This document shows positions 29,233 through 38,583 of a stretch of DNA of 64,000 bases, one piece after another; position 1 is the stretch's first letter, and each line of letters starts with the position of its first letter. Below the pieces are notes generated by a model. The model did not search any database and was not told where the DNA came from. It saw only the letters and a program-made list of their open reading frames with translations. A program made the translations under genes and the position numbers. This DNA is from Rhynchopus sp. YZ270_cl-10 (lineage: Eukaryota; Euglenozoa; Diplonemea; Diplonemida; Diplonemidae). The DNA lies in contig OZ037844.1 in the NCBI GenBank assembly GCA_964035575.1, positions 558,001-622,000 on the forward strand. The letters run 5' to 3'.

Positions 29233-29577
29233 TTAGCAATGAGCAGGGAGTGCGGTGGCGTTTGGTGCACCTGCAAAGCTTGTGTTGCTGTCCACAAGCT
29301 TGATTGTGGTATCGAGTGTACGGTAGAGCGTGCAGGTCGTGTTGCCGTCCGTCTCTGTGGTAAAGCTCCAGGCCTGGCAGCTTCCCTTGAAGTCAATCTC
29401 GCACGTTGCACAGCACCCCACGAACATGGTCTGGTTTGTCAGCACCGCAGTCACGTCGGACGCAGCGCCGACGTACTTCTGAGCGTAGTACTGCCCACCA
29501 AAGCAGTTGCGGCAGCCCACTGCGTCCACGGGGGATGCAAGCAGGAAGGCCAGCACGGCGAGAACGAAGAGTTGCAT
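29233..29577 (-). CDS. Small secreted protein, PAN/apple-like
   Basis: Using the ATG at 29577 the product is 114 residues, beginning with a textbook signal peptide (MQLFVLAVLAFLLASPVDAV). An upstream in-frame ATG at 29748 would add 57 residues from a zone duplicated elsewhere as non-coding spacer, so the shorter start is preferred. The mature part has eight or so Cys, and CQAWSFTT...CTLYRTL matches the core of small PAN/apple domains, which bind proteins or carbohydrates. Several N-x-T/S sites suggest glycosylation. No transmembrane segment follows, so it is probably secreted. It lies just downstream of the first ankyrin gene. Confidence 0.75.
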   Translation of the reverse strand: MQLFVLAVLAFLLASPVDAVGCRNCFGGQYYAQKYVGAASDVTAVLTNQTMFVGCCATCEIDFKGSCQAWSFTTETDGNTTCTLYRTLDTTIKLVDSNTSFAGAPNATALPAHC

Positions 29578-29693
29578 ACTGTGTGTGTATTGTTTGTTCT
29601 CTGAGGGAATGTGGGAGAGAGGGAGAGCGATATAGAGGGTCGCGTTAAAGTGAAGTGTTGAAGAGGCGAACAGTTGAATTCGTGCTGATAAGT

Positions 29694-29998
29694 ATACAAG
29701 AAGACGGAGGTAAAGGACTGCAAAAAAAAAAGTGAAGAAATCCGACATGTGTCTGGGCTGGCACGGTACTGTGCCACCACTGCTGGCACTCTGCCGTGGT
29801 GTACACGAAAGATCGAAGCACTGAGGTGGCGTGGTTGAGGGGGGGTGTCAAAAAAGTGATTCAGATGTCTTTTATTTGAAAGAGTTGTCCTTTTGGCATC
29901 TCCTCTTTTGTATTGTTTAGGGCAGCGGAGTGGAGTGCTGTGTGCAAGGGTTCCTCCTGGCAGGTGTGTGGCTGACCTGTCCCACCTCCTGACACAAA
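29694..29998. repeat. Duplicated spacer block, left copy
   Basis: About 300 bases shared with 31889-32184: TACAAGAAGACGGAGGTAAA, the ACGGTACTGTGCCA/CACTGCTGGCAC pair, GTGTACACGAA and GATCGAAGCACTGAGGTG, through to GGCAGCGGAGTGGAGTGCTG. The two copies bracket the first ankyrin gene. Confidence 0.85.
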
Positions 29999-30199
29999 GA
30001 ACTGGGGAGTCTTCCTTCTTAAGGCAAAGGCCCACCTGTGGCATGTTATGCAGTTCCAGATATCCCCTCAGCTCAGGGAGGTGAGTGCAAGCCGAACGAA
30101 AATGCGCTCCATATGTTCGTGTCAGAACAGTGGACAGATGAGGCCTGCCTGTTGTGCTACTTTTTGTTTGGCACAAAAAAGCATTCTGTTTAAAGTTCA

Positions 30200-31576
30200 T
30201 CATTCTTCTGCACCGTGCTCGAGGAGAACCTGCACCACATCTGCATGTTTTTTTTGCCTCGCAAGCTTCAACGCAGTGTAGCCCGACCTGTTTCTGTTCA
30301 CGTCCACCTCAGGCAAGCCAACAAGATAGCGCACAGTCTCGGTACGTCCAATATAAGCCGCACCCATAAGACATGTTATGCCATGGTGGTCCACCACACG
30401 CACATCCGCACCTGCTTCGACTAACATCTGCACAATTTCGAGTGCCCCACACTTACAAGCACGGTGAAGGGGTGTCAATCCTATATTATTTGCCTCTACG
30501 TCTGCCCCTGCATCAATGAGCACCTGCACCACATCTGAGTGTTTCTGTGTCACTGCGTGGTTCAGTGAAGTAAGGCCGTTGATATCTGACTGATTCACAT
30601 CCGCCTCAGGCAAGCACAGAAGACTACGCACAGTCTCGGTGTGTCCATTATCAGCCGCAATGGTAAGACATGTATGTCCCTTGTTGTCTGTGACACTCAC
30701 GTCCGCACCTGCTCTGACCAACATCTTCACAACTTCGAGTTTCCCTGAACAGCAAGCAAAGTGCAGGGGCGAACATCTACGCGCGCCCTTTAACTCGATG
30801 TCTGCCCCTGCATCAATGAGCACCTTCACTACATCTGCGTGGTTTTGATCTATTGCGTAAAACAACGCAGACCATTTTGCGTCACCTTTCTGATCTCTCA
30901 TATCAGGCATGCGATTTCTCAGGTTCAACGCAGTGTGGTCCGCATCCACAAGATAGCGCACAATCTCGGTGTGTCCAAAAGCAGCCGCAAACATAAAACA
31001 CGTACGTCCTGCATTTTCAATGACACGCACTCTCGCACCATTTCTAACCAACATCTTCACAACGGTGAGTTCCCCTGAACGACAAGCCCAGTGCAGAGGC
31101 GAAAATCCCACCTCGTCCTTTGTCTCGATGTCTGCCCCTGCATCAATGAGCACCTGACACACTGCAGGGTCCTCCCACATGGCTGGACAGAAACTCGCAT
31201 CCATGTCATTGTGCGAGTGTCGGACAAACGCAACGTTGCTGCAGACTGACTTCCAATGCTGCAAGAGGACCTCCGTGCACGCAGTGTGGTCTGCGTGGAT
31301 GCACTCACTCAGCAGCATCCCAAAGCCCATCTGCGTTGTCTCAACATGCGGAAGAAGCAGTGCGAGGCATTCATCGTGGTTCCCTCTGCATGCCTCGTGC
31401 ACAGCATCGAAGGCAACCGTTTTGCTGTCTGTGTCTGGGCTGAGCTTCTCAAGTACCGCCCGCACGGCAGTCGTGTTGCCGTTCCTGGCAGCCTCCACCA
31501 AGACCGAGTTTGCAGAAAGTGTTGTTCCGTTTGGTGCCTTCTCGTCAGGTGTGCTGTCTGCGTGTCGCTTCGACAT
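30200..31576 (-). CDS. Ankyrin-repeat protein A1
   Basis: 458 residues. Head ~1-125 as in the rest of the family (MSKRHADSTPDEKAP, then ARNGNTTAVRAVLEKLSPDT and LLSECIHADHTACTEVLLQH), then about ten ankyrin repeats and the family ending VLLEHGAEE. Repeats follow the order TCLTIAA-GHTETVR, TSLNHAV-HSDVVQVLIDAGAD and TPLHRAC-GALEIVQMLVEAGADV. It differs from most copies in lacking the KRRK basic patch after KAP (here KAPNGTTLS) and in a changed segment before the first repeat (NDMDASFCP). A protein-binding scaffold is the likely role. The family has no recognised enzymatic domain. Confidence 0.88.
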   Translation of the reverse strand: MSKRHADSTPDEKAPNGTTLSANSVLVEAARNGNTTAVRAVLEKLSPDTDSKTVAFDAVHEACRGNHDECLALLLPHVETTQMGFGMLLSECIHADHTACTEVLLQHWKSVCSNVAFVRHSHNDMDASFCPAMWEDPAVCQVLIDAGADIETKDEVGFSPLHWACRSGELTVVKMLVRNGARVRVIENAGRTCFMFAAAFGHTEIVRYLVDADHTALNLRNRMPDMRDQKGDAKWSALFYAIDQNHADVVKVLIDAGADIELKGARRCSPLHFACCSGKLEVVKMLVRAGADVSVTDNKGHTCLTIAADNGHTETVRSLLCLPEADVNQSDINGLTSLNHAVTQKHSDVVQVLIDAGADVEANNIGLTPLHRACKCGALEIVQMLVEAGADVRVVDHHGITCLMGAAYIGRTETVRYLVGLPEVDVNRNRSGYTALKLARQKKHADVVQVLLEHGAEE

Positions 31577-31735
31577 GGTTTGTGAAGATGTTGATATTCA
31601 ATGTTGTGTCTTTTATGCTGTTTCTTTTTGTGGAGGTTGTGAGGTGAGTGGTGGGTGTCCCTGAACTGTCTTGCCACCCCTGACACACATCCACAGTGGA
31701 AACGGGTGGTGTGGACTTCTCCCTCCTGAGGGTGG
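31577..31735 (-). promoter_or_regulatory. Type I conserved upstream region of ankyrin genes
   Basis: The ~150 bases ahead of the ATG (including TGAATATCAACATCTTCACA on the minus strand) are nearly identical ahead of A1, A2, A5, A6, A7 and A8 (35148, 46203, 49261, 51395 and 53879). Conservation as strong as in the coding heads points to recent duplication, a shared leader, or both. Confidence 0.6.
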
Positions 31736-31888
31736 TGGTGGGAATCTATCTCCTTCTTCTCGCACAAGCGTTTCCTTGAAGGTGAGGGAGGGTCTGCAAG
31801 ATAAAAACATCATTCAGATCCATACTTTCTGTTGCTGTGTTTGAATTCGCTGTGGTTGTGGTTTGTAGTGCTTTGGCGGAGGGGAAGG

Positions 31889-32184
31889 ATACAAGAAGAC
31901 GGAGGTAAAGGACTGCAGGAAAGTGAAGCCAATCGACATTTGTCTGGGCTGACACGGTACTGTGCCAGCACTGCTGGCACGCTGCTGTGGTGTACACGAA
32001 GATCGAAGCACTGAGGTGTGGTTGAGGGGGGATGTCAAAAAAGTGATTCAGAAGTCTTTTACTTGAAAAAGTTGTCCTTTTGGCATCTCCTCTTTTGTAT
32101 TGTTTAGGGCAGCGGAGTGGAGTGCTGTGTGCAAGGGTTCCTCCTGGCAGGTGTGCAGCTGACCTGCCCCACCTCCTGACACAC
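31889..32184. repeat. Duplicated spacer block, right copy
   Basis: Partner of 29694-29998. It lies on the other side of gene A1, so the gene plus one block behaves as a tandemly duplicated unit. Confidence 0.85.
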
Positions 32185-32321
32185 AAAAATCTTAATGTAC
32201 ACACTTTGTTGATTCTAAAAACGGGGTGGGGAAAAAATCGCGAATAGAAAAAATGGGTGACATATTGAAAAGTTGGAACGCTTCCTCACCCAGATCACAC
32301 TCTGTTTTTTTTTTTTTTTTT

Positions 32322-32372
32322 TTTGAAAACTTGGTTGTATTAGTGTAGCCACCCTAGAGTGTGCTCCACTAT
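32322..32372 (+). repeat. RepD-related repeat interrupted by a transposon
   Basis: GAAAACTTGGTTGTATTAGT, GTAGCCACCCTAGAGTGTGC, then CTCCACTAT and a T run. Same form at 56364-56416 and 56796-56848. The hAT-like element starts inside the T run that follows. Confidence 0.65.
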
Positions 32373-32390
32373 TTTTTTTTTTTTTTTTTT

Positions 32391-33135
32391 CAGTGTTTCC
32401 CAGCATCTCACCTAACTCTGAAAATAGGTGAGATTTTGCGGTTTTGCGGGTTTTTGTATAGGTGTGGCGAGCCCGGGCGCGCTTCGCGCGCCCGGGTCCC
32501 CACCTTAGCTCAAGTTGGGGGCCTCCGGCGGAATGTGAGAATTTCTCGGAGTTCGGCACTTCATTGATATTTGCACCAGGCACACATGGTACACGAATTA
32601 TCAGTAACGTCAGTACATTTACAAAATAAACGGCAGTCATGGCAGACATGGCACCCAAGCGAAGCCACGGTACGCAACATTTCTAAAAATTGTTGACATA
32701 AATGTCACTGTCGTTGGAAGATTGGGGGGTCAGCTTGTTTTTGTGCCCAAAATTTCTCAGCACTGCTGACCAGGGACATTGGGAACATAGGGATTTTTGC
32801 GGAGCAAAAAAAAATCAAACAAATGGCGCCGCAGGCGAAAAAAAATTAGGGTACAGTGTAAAAATCTATCTTTTTACAGCACATAGTCACACACCTAACC
32901 CTTTTTTGCGGAGCAAAAAAGGGAAAATGGCGCCGCAGGCAAAAAAAAATTGAGGTACAGCCTGGATGGTGCGGTCAGCAACCCAGTTCCCCATGGTATT
33001 CACGTGGTTCAACCATGATTTTTTTTTTTTTTTTTTTTTTTCCTGCAGGTGAGATTTCTCACCTCACTTTTTTTTTTTTTTTTTTTTTTTTTTTGTGAGA
33101 TTTCTCACCCCAAAATCTCACCGTGGGAAACACTG
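32391..33135. mobile_element. hAT-like non-autonomous transposon, 745 bp
   Basis: Ends CAGTGTTTCCCA and TGGGAAACACTG, followed inward by GGTGAGATTT-type repeats on both sides. It sits in a T run, so the expected 8-bp duplication (TTTTTTTT on both sides) fits but proves nothing. The CAGTG start fits hAT. Inside are a very stable hairpin (32472-32496, stem CCCGGGCGCGC), a direct duplication (32793-32860 and 32903-32960), and a block (32717-32885) shared in reverse with 21608-21758. No transposase. Confidence 0.8.
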
Positions 33136-33473
33136 TTTTTTTTTTGAAAGATCCTCTCGACATAGTTCAAGATTGAACTGAGAGAAAATAAGAAGAAAAA
33201 CCCCAAACCCTCCCAGACCAAACGGTCTAACCTGTTGTATTGACATAGTGTGGGGGAGAAGTGAGGAGCACGAGAATCGTCTTCGCGTATACTAAAAGAT
33301 TTCCTAAGATATGTCACAAGTGTCATGTCCCGAAAAAAAAAAACGTAAAAACTGGGGAGGAAGCAGCCGAACGAAAATGCACTCCATATTTTCGTGTCAG
33401 AACAGTGGATAGATGGGCCTGCCTGTTGTGCTACTTTTTGTTTGGCACAAAAAAGCATTCTGTTTAAAGTTCA

Positions 33474-35147
33474 TCATTCTTCTGCACCGTGCTCGAGGAG
33501 AACCTGCACCACATCTGCATGTTTTTTTTGCCTCGCAAGCTTCAACGCAGTGTAGCCCGACCTGTTTCTGCGATTCACGTCCACCTCCCGCAAGCCCACA
33601 AGATAGCGCACAGTCTCGGTACGTCCATAATGTGCCGCAAACAAAAGACACGTTGTTGTGCTATGGAAGTCGACCACACGCACATCCGCACCTGCTTCGA
33701 CTAACATCTGCACAATTTCGAGTGCCCCACACTTACAAGCACGGTGAAGGGGTGTCAATCCCATATTATTTGCCTCTACGTCTGCCCCTGCATCAATGAG
33801 CACCTGCACCACATCTGAGTGTTTCTGTGACACTGCGTGGTTAAGTGAAGTAAGTCCGCTGTTATTAACCGACTGATTCACGTCCACCTCCGGCAAACAC
33901 AAAAGATAGCGCACAGTCTCGGTGTGTCCATTCTGTGCCGCAAGGTTCAAACAAGCATTTCCTTTGTTGTCTGTGACACTCACCCCCGAACCTGCTTTGA
34001 CCAACACCTTCACAATTTCGAGTTCCCCTGAACCGCAAGCCTCGTGCAGGGGCGAACATCCCCTCTCGTCCTTTGCCTCGATGTCTGCCCCTGCATCAAT
34101 GAGCACCTGCACTACATCTGCATGGTTTTGATGTATTGCGTAAAACAACGCAGACCATTGTGCTTCACCTTTTTGATTTGTCAGGTTCAACGCAGTGTGG
34201 CTCGCATCCATTAGATAGCGCACAGTCTCGGTGTGTCCATGATACGCCGCAAACATAAAACACGTACGTCCTGCATTGTCAGTGACACACACTCCCGCAC
34301 CTGCTTTGACCAACATCTTCACAAGTTCTAGTTCCCCTGAAAGGCAAGCCAAGTGCAGGGGAGAACATCCACTCTGGTCCTTCACTTCGATGTCTGCCCC
34401 TGCATCAATGAGAACCTGCACCACATCTGCATGATTTTGATGTATTGCGTAAAACAACGCAGACCATTGTGCATCACGTATGTAATTTGTCAGGTTCAAT
34501 GCAGTGCGGTCCGCATCCACAAGATAGCGCACAGTCTCGGTGTGTCCATGATATGCCGCAAACATAAAACACGTACGTCCTCCGTCGTCTGCGACACACA
34601 CTCTCGCACCTTTTCTAACCAACATCTTCACAACATCGAGTGCTCCTGAACGACAAGCAAAGTGCAGAGGAGAACGTCCCATGTCGTCCTTTGTCTCGAT
34701 GTCTGCTCCTGCATCAATGAGCACCTGAAACACTGCAGGGTCCTCCCACATGGCTGGACAGGGTCGGTCTTTGATGTCCTCCTGCCCGTGTGGGACAAAC
34801 GCAACGTTGCTGCAGACTGACTTCCAATGCTGCAAGAGGACCTCCGTGCACGCAGTGTGGTCTGCGTGGATGCACTCACTCAGCAGCATCCCGAAGCCCA
34901 TCTGCGTTGTCTCAACATACGGAAGAAGCAGTGCGAGGCATTCATCGTGGTTCCCTTTGCATGCCTCGTGCACAGCATCGAAGGAAACCGTTTTGCTGTC
35001 TGTGTCTGGGCTGAGCTTCTCAAGTCCCGCCCGCACGGCAGTCGTGTCGCCGTTCCTGGCAGCCTCCACCAAGACCTCGTCTGCAGAAAGTGTTGTGCTG
35101 TTTGGTGCCTTCTCGTCAGGTGTGCTGTCTGTGTGTCGCTTCGACAT
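33474..35147 (-). CDS. Ankyrin-repeat protein A2
   Basis: 557 residues: head, about 13 ankyrin repeats, and the VLLEHGAEE ending. Like A1 it lacks the KRRK patch (KAPNSTTLSAD). A unit FMFAAYHGHTETVRYLVDA / ALNLTN / WSALFYAIHQNHADVVQVLIDAGADIE occurs twice almost unchanged (about residues 205-245 and 305-350) and once in A1, a sign of recent internal duplication. Its last three repeats are nearly those of A1, so the two are close relatives. Spacing to the next gene in the direction of transcription (A1) is about 1.9 kb and includes the hAT-like element. Confidence 0.9.
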   Translation of the reverse strand: MSKRHTDSTPDEKAPNSTTLSADEVLVEAARNGDTTAVRAGLEKLSPDTDSKTVSFDAVHEACKGNHDECLALLLPYVETTQMGFGMLLSECIHADHTACTEVLLQHWKSVCSNVAFVPHGQEDIKDRPCPAMWEDPAVFQVLIDAGADIETKDDMGRSPLHFACRSGALDVVKMLVRKGARVCVADDGGRTCFMFAAYHGHTETVRYLVDADRTALNLTNYIRDAQWSALFYAIHQNHADVVQVLIDAGADIEVKDQSGCSPLHLACLSGELELVKMLVKAGAGVCVTDNAGRTCFMFAAYHGHTETVRYLMDASHTALNLTNQKGEAQWSALFYAIHQNHADVVQVLIDAGADIEAKDERGCSPLHEACGSGELEIVKVLVKAGSGVSVTDNKGNACLNLAAQNGHTETVRYLLCLPEVDVNQSVNNSGLTSLNHAVSQKHSDVVQVLIDAGADVEANNMGLTPLHRACKCGALEIVQMLVEAGADVRVVDFHSTTTCLLFAAHYGRTETVRYLVGLREVDVNRRNRSGYTALKLARQKKHADVVQVLLEHGAEE

Positions 35148-35783
35148 GGTGTGTGAAGATGTTGATATTCAATGTTGTGTCTTTTATGCTGTTTCTTTTT
35201 TGTGGAGGTTGTGAGGTGAGTGGTGGGTGTCCCTGAACTGTCTTCCCACCCCTGACAAGCACAGCCACAGTGAAAACGGGTGGTTGTGGAAGTCTCCCTC
35301 CTGAGGGTGGTGGTGGGAATCTATCTGCCTTGAGGAGATCTCCCACGCACAAGCGTTGCCTTGAAGGTGAGGGAGGGTCTGTAATATAAAAAATATCATT
35401 TCAGTCTTCATGTTCACAATGTATTTGCGTCCATCAAAGAATAGGTTTACGTCTGGTGGTGAGGAGCAGAATGGGGGTAAAAAAAAAAAAAGAAAGTTTG
35501 TAAGTTGAATGAGCCTCTGGCGCACCCACATCACCGCAATCGAAGCTAAACACACCACAAAACCCCCACCACGAAGACGCACCCTTCACAAAAGCAAGAA
35601 CTGTAAAGTCCCTTTAAAACACTCCTGTATCAACGCATACACCAGAGGACCCCACTTATCCCCTCTTCCCCTCTATACTTCATGGTCCACCTCAACCCAG
35701 GCAGACTACAAAGTACCCCCCTGTTTTCCCTCCTAGAGTATACAAGCAACATCACCACCACCCCCTTCACCCCTCTCCCCCAC
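35148..35783. other. Intergenic spacer upstream of A2
   Basis: Starts with the type I ankyrin upstream region (35148-35330), then a shared GAGGGAGGGTCTGTAA stretch and unique sequence. The part next to the following gene (35590-35780) is C-rich and non-coding. No further gene seen. Confidence 0.55.
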
Positions 35784-36452
35784 TCATCCCGCAGCCAGCG
35801 CCGCTATGAGTACCTGATCCATATGCGATGTGCATGGACTGTCTAAGGCGACCCAACGCTGTGCAAAGGCGAAGGGCTCTGGTGAAGGGGGTGCGGGGGT
35901 AACGCGACGTACGGCAGTACTGCCCCCCACACTCCCGCAGGAGTCCCGCTCACACACGGATGGCATCGTCTCACTGCGGCCTCGGGTTTGCTCCGGGGTG
36001 GAGCAGGGGATGGGTGCCCGCCTGGCAAGCTCAGATCTGATACGCTGTCGTAGCGACGCTGCGGACGATGTGTCGAACGAACGGTGACGTGGTCGTGCAG
36101 TTGGTGCACGGATACGGAAGCTTTGCTGGGTTCGCGCAAAGGCGCTGAAGACTGGCACATCAGGGTGGGAGTTCATGCAGGGGAATGCGGGCGTGAATCC
36201 GGCGGTCTTGAGATTGCCCTCATGCGTGCCTATCGTGGGCATGCTTCTGCGTGCTGGCCTCCGTGCATGCCCCACAGGCGGCTGTGGGCCTGCCTCACAC
36301 ACTGCCCTATGCAACACCGCAGGGCCCCTGTCCACAATAATCTGCCTCTGTGGGCTTGCGATGTGGCCAGCACCCATACCCGTCAGCCGGCAGAAGCCAC
36401 GGCTCCGCCAGGTGCCGCAACCACGACTGTCGCGTCTTCCATAATAGGCCAT
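35784..36452 (-). CDS. Unknown basic protein
   Basis: 222 residues, Arg- and Pro-rich, no signal peptide or membrane span. Segments such as RHRSFDTSSAASLRQRIRSE look like a short disordered, nucleic-acid- or cytoskeleton-binding type, but no family is recognised. In favour of a gene: high GC like the other genes, the same strand, and a pyrimidine-rich leader with AG ahead of the ATG. Against: Arg-rich frames arise easily as by-products in GC-rich DNA, and there is no homologue to compare in the window. Confidence 0.45.
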   Translation of the reverse strand: MAYYGRRDSRGCGTWRSRGFCRLTGMGAGHIASPQRQIIVDRGPAVLHRAVCEAGPQPPVGHARRPARRSMPTIGTHEGNLKTAGFTPAFPCMNSHPDVPVFSAFARTQQSFRIRAPTARPRHRSFDTSSAASLRQRIRSELARRAPIPCSTPEQTRGRSETMPSVCERDSCGSVGGSTAVRRVTPAPPSPEPFAFAQRWVALDSPCTSHMDQVLIAALAAG

Positions 36453-36608
36453 GAAAGGGGGGTGGGGTGTAGGGGCTCCTGTGAGGTGCGTGGGGTGAAG
36501 GGAATGGTTCTGCTTTGAACGTTGAGAAATAATGGTATTCTTTGGTGAAGCTTCAGCTTGATTTGTCGAATAAAGGGGGCTTGAACGTATTGGTTCTTCC
36601 CGTCCGCA

Positions 36609-38000
36609 TTATTCTTCTGCACCGTGCTCGAGGAGAACCTTGACCAGATCTGCCTGCTGTGTGTATCTCGCATGGTACAATGCAGTCTCACCATGCTGAT
36701 TTGCGTGGTTCACGTCCACCTCAGGCAACCCAACAAAATAGCGTACCATATCGGTGATTCCATTCCTTGTTGCAAGGGTAAGACAGGTGTTTCCATCGCT
36801 GTCTTCCGTACGCACTGACGCTCCTGCTGCAACCAAAAAAGTTGTAATCGCGTTCCGTGCCTGGTAGTCTCTGCAAGGTTCGCACACATTCAACATGAGA
36901 GGTGTCCATGAGTCCTCATCCTTTGCATCGATGTCTGCCCCTGCATCAATGAGCAACTGCATCACATCTGTAAGCTTCGCATCATTTTGCATTACCGCAC
37001 CGTGCAATGCAGTCAGCCCGGTCTCATCTGCGTGATTCACGTCCACCTCAGGTAAGCCCAAAAGGTAGCACACAGTCTCGGTGTTCCCAAAACCTACCGC
37101 AGTGCTGAGACATGTATCTCCTTCGTAATCTGTGACACACACTTCCGCACCTGCTCTGACCAACACCTTCACAACCCGGAGATGCTCAAGATGGCATGCT
37201 ACGAGGAGCGGTGACAGTCCGTCGCTGATCCCGCGGCTGCCCTTTACCTCAATATCAGCCCCTGCATCGATAAGCACCTCCATCACATCTGGATGGTCCA
37301 CCTCAGCTACTGCGAGCACCGCAGTGTAGCCGTACTCATCCATGTGGTTCACGTCCATCTCTGGCAAGCTCACAAGATAACGCACAGTCTCGGTGTGTCC
37401 ATTATACGCCGCAAGGGTCAGACACGTGTGTCCTTCGTGGTCTGCGACACACACCCCCGCACCTGCTTTGACCAACACCTTCACAACATCGAGTGCTCCT
37501 GAACGACAAGCCAAGTGCAGAGGAGAACGTCCCATGTCGTCTTTTGTCTCAATGTCTGTCCCTGCATCAATGAGCACCTGACACACTGCAGGGTCCTCCC
37601 ACATGGCTGGACAGGGTCGGTCTTTGATGTCCTCCTGCCCGTGTCGGACAAACGCAACGTTGCTGCAGACTGACTTCCAATGCTGCAAGAGGACCTCCGT
37701 GCACGCAGTGTGGTCTGCGTGGATGCACTCACTCAGCAGCATCCCGAAGCCCATCTGCGTTGTCTCAACATATGGAAGAAGCAGTGCGAGGCATTCATCG
37801 TGGTTCCCTCTGCATGCCTCGTGCACAGCATCGAAGGCAACCGTTTTGCTGTCTGTGTCTGGGCTGAGCTTCTCAAGTCCTGCCCGCACGGCAGTCGTGT
37901 CGCCGTTCCTGGCAGCCTCCACCAAGACCTCGTCTGCAGAAAGCTTTCTTCTCTTTGGTGCCTTCTCGTCAGGTGTGCTGTCTGCGTGTCGCTTCGACAT
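36609..38000 (-). CDS. Ankyrin-repeat protein A3
   Basis: 463 residues using the family start MSKRHADSTPDEK at 38000; an upstream ATG at 38060 would add 20 residues found in no other copy. It has the basic patch KAPKRRKLS. About ten repeats follow, including the special SRGISDGLSPLLVACHLEHLRVVKVL and DAKDEDSWTPLMLNVCEPC segments shared only with A4. It ends VLLEHGAEE. Upstream region is type II, shared only with A4, so A3 and A4 arose by a tandem duplication including the promoter. Confidence 0.9.
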   Translation of the reverse strand: MSKRHADSTPDEKAPKRRKLSADEVLVEAARNGDTTAVRAGLEKLSPDTDSKTVAFDAVHEACRGNHDECLALLLPYVETTQMGFGMLLSECIHADHTACTEVLLQHWKSVCSNVAFVRHGQEDIKDRPCPAMWEDPAVCQVLIDAGTDIETKDDMGRSPLHLACRSGALDVVKVLVKAGAGVCVADHEGHTCLTLAAYNGHTETVRYLVSLPEMDVNHMDEYGYTAVLAVAEVDHPDVMEVLIDAGADIEVKGSRGISDGLSPLLVACHLEHLRVVKVLVRAGAEVCVTDYEGDTCLSTAVGFGNTETVCYLLGLPEVDVNHADETGLTALHGAVMQNDAKLTDVMQLLIDAGADIDAKDEDSWTPLMLNVCEPCRDYQARNAITTFLVAAGASVRTEDSDGNTCLTLATRNGITDMVRYFVGLPEVDVNHANQHGETALYHARYTQQADLVKVLLEHGAEE

Positions 38001-38209
38001 GGTTTGGTGTTGAGTGCTTTGTGGTGAATGGGGAAGGGGGAAATGTTCGGCCTGACACAAAATGATGAGAAACTCTGTTTTTTTTTATGTATACAGTTCG
38101 CTAACTTTCACTAGATCTATCACACTGCTCTGTTGTGGCTATTGATTCAGAGGCTTCTTGAGCGCGGTATGCTGGCAACGGTTGTCTGTTGCAACATGGA
38201 ATAAAAATA
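38001..38209 (-). promoter_or_regulatory. Type II ankyrin upstream region, copy ahead of A3
   Basis: About 209 bases almost identical to 40294-40503 ahead of A4 and quite different from the type I regions. Shared marks on the plus strand: AAATGTTCGGCCTGACACAA, GATGAGAAACTCTG and GCGGTATGCTGGCAACGG. Confidence 0.7.
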
Positions 38210-38216
38210 GAAGCAA

Positions 38217-38258
38217 AGTTTATAAGATGATCCTAAGCCTTTCTGTGCTTAGTCACCT
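38217..38258 (+). repeat. RepC short dispersed repeat
   Basis: TTTATAAGATGATCCTAAGC, then TTTCTGTGCTTAGTCACC; nearly the same as 4183-4218. It stands at the outer edge of the type II upstream block. Confidence 0.65.
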
Positions 38259-38394
38259 TATCATATTCGATATCGCACAGCATCAGCTGCGCTGGCTTCC
38301 ACAAGCTTGTTGTCAGGGATGAGAGGCGCTCTCTCTAATGTTAGAGGTTGGTCGAAGAACGTAGATGTTGTGGAAAAGTTGTGTCAATGGCCGT

Positions 38395-38510
38395 GGTGTG
38401 TCCAGGAGAGACACATTGTGGTTCACTTCCTGCGTTGCAGAGACTGTCTCCCAGGCCTTTTTTGGGGCGCAGTTTTTTTCCCCCTCCTTCTTCTTCCCCT
38501 TCGGTGGCGG
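38395..38510 (-). pseudogene. Fragment of the F-x-P-x-I repeat protein gene
   Basis: Matches 41842-41950 inside the gene at 40775-42559, for example TGTCCAGGAGAGACACATTG and CCCAGGCCTTTTTTGGGGCG. In frame it still reads KKAWETVSATQEVNHNVSLL against KKAWDPVFATQEANHNVSLL. Both ends fall into unrelated sequence, so it is a copied internal piece without a start. It lies downstream of A4. Confidence 0.8.
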
Positions 38511-38583
38511 CTGGGAGGGGTCAGGCGGGGTGTACACAGACGGGTTGAAGGTGGTGCGGAGCTGGCTGCAACCGTCCGCATTA

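Noticed and set aside
29578-29748. Upstream start for the PAN-like protein
   Set aside because: The added 57 residues hide the clear signal peptide, and part of the DNA is duplicated as spacer at 31889.
38001-38060. Upstream start for ankyrin protein A3
   Set aside because: All other family members begin at MSKRHADS or MSKRHTDS; the extra 20 residues lie in the type II upstream block.
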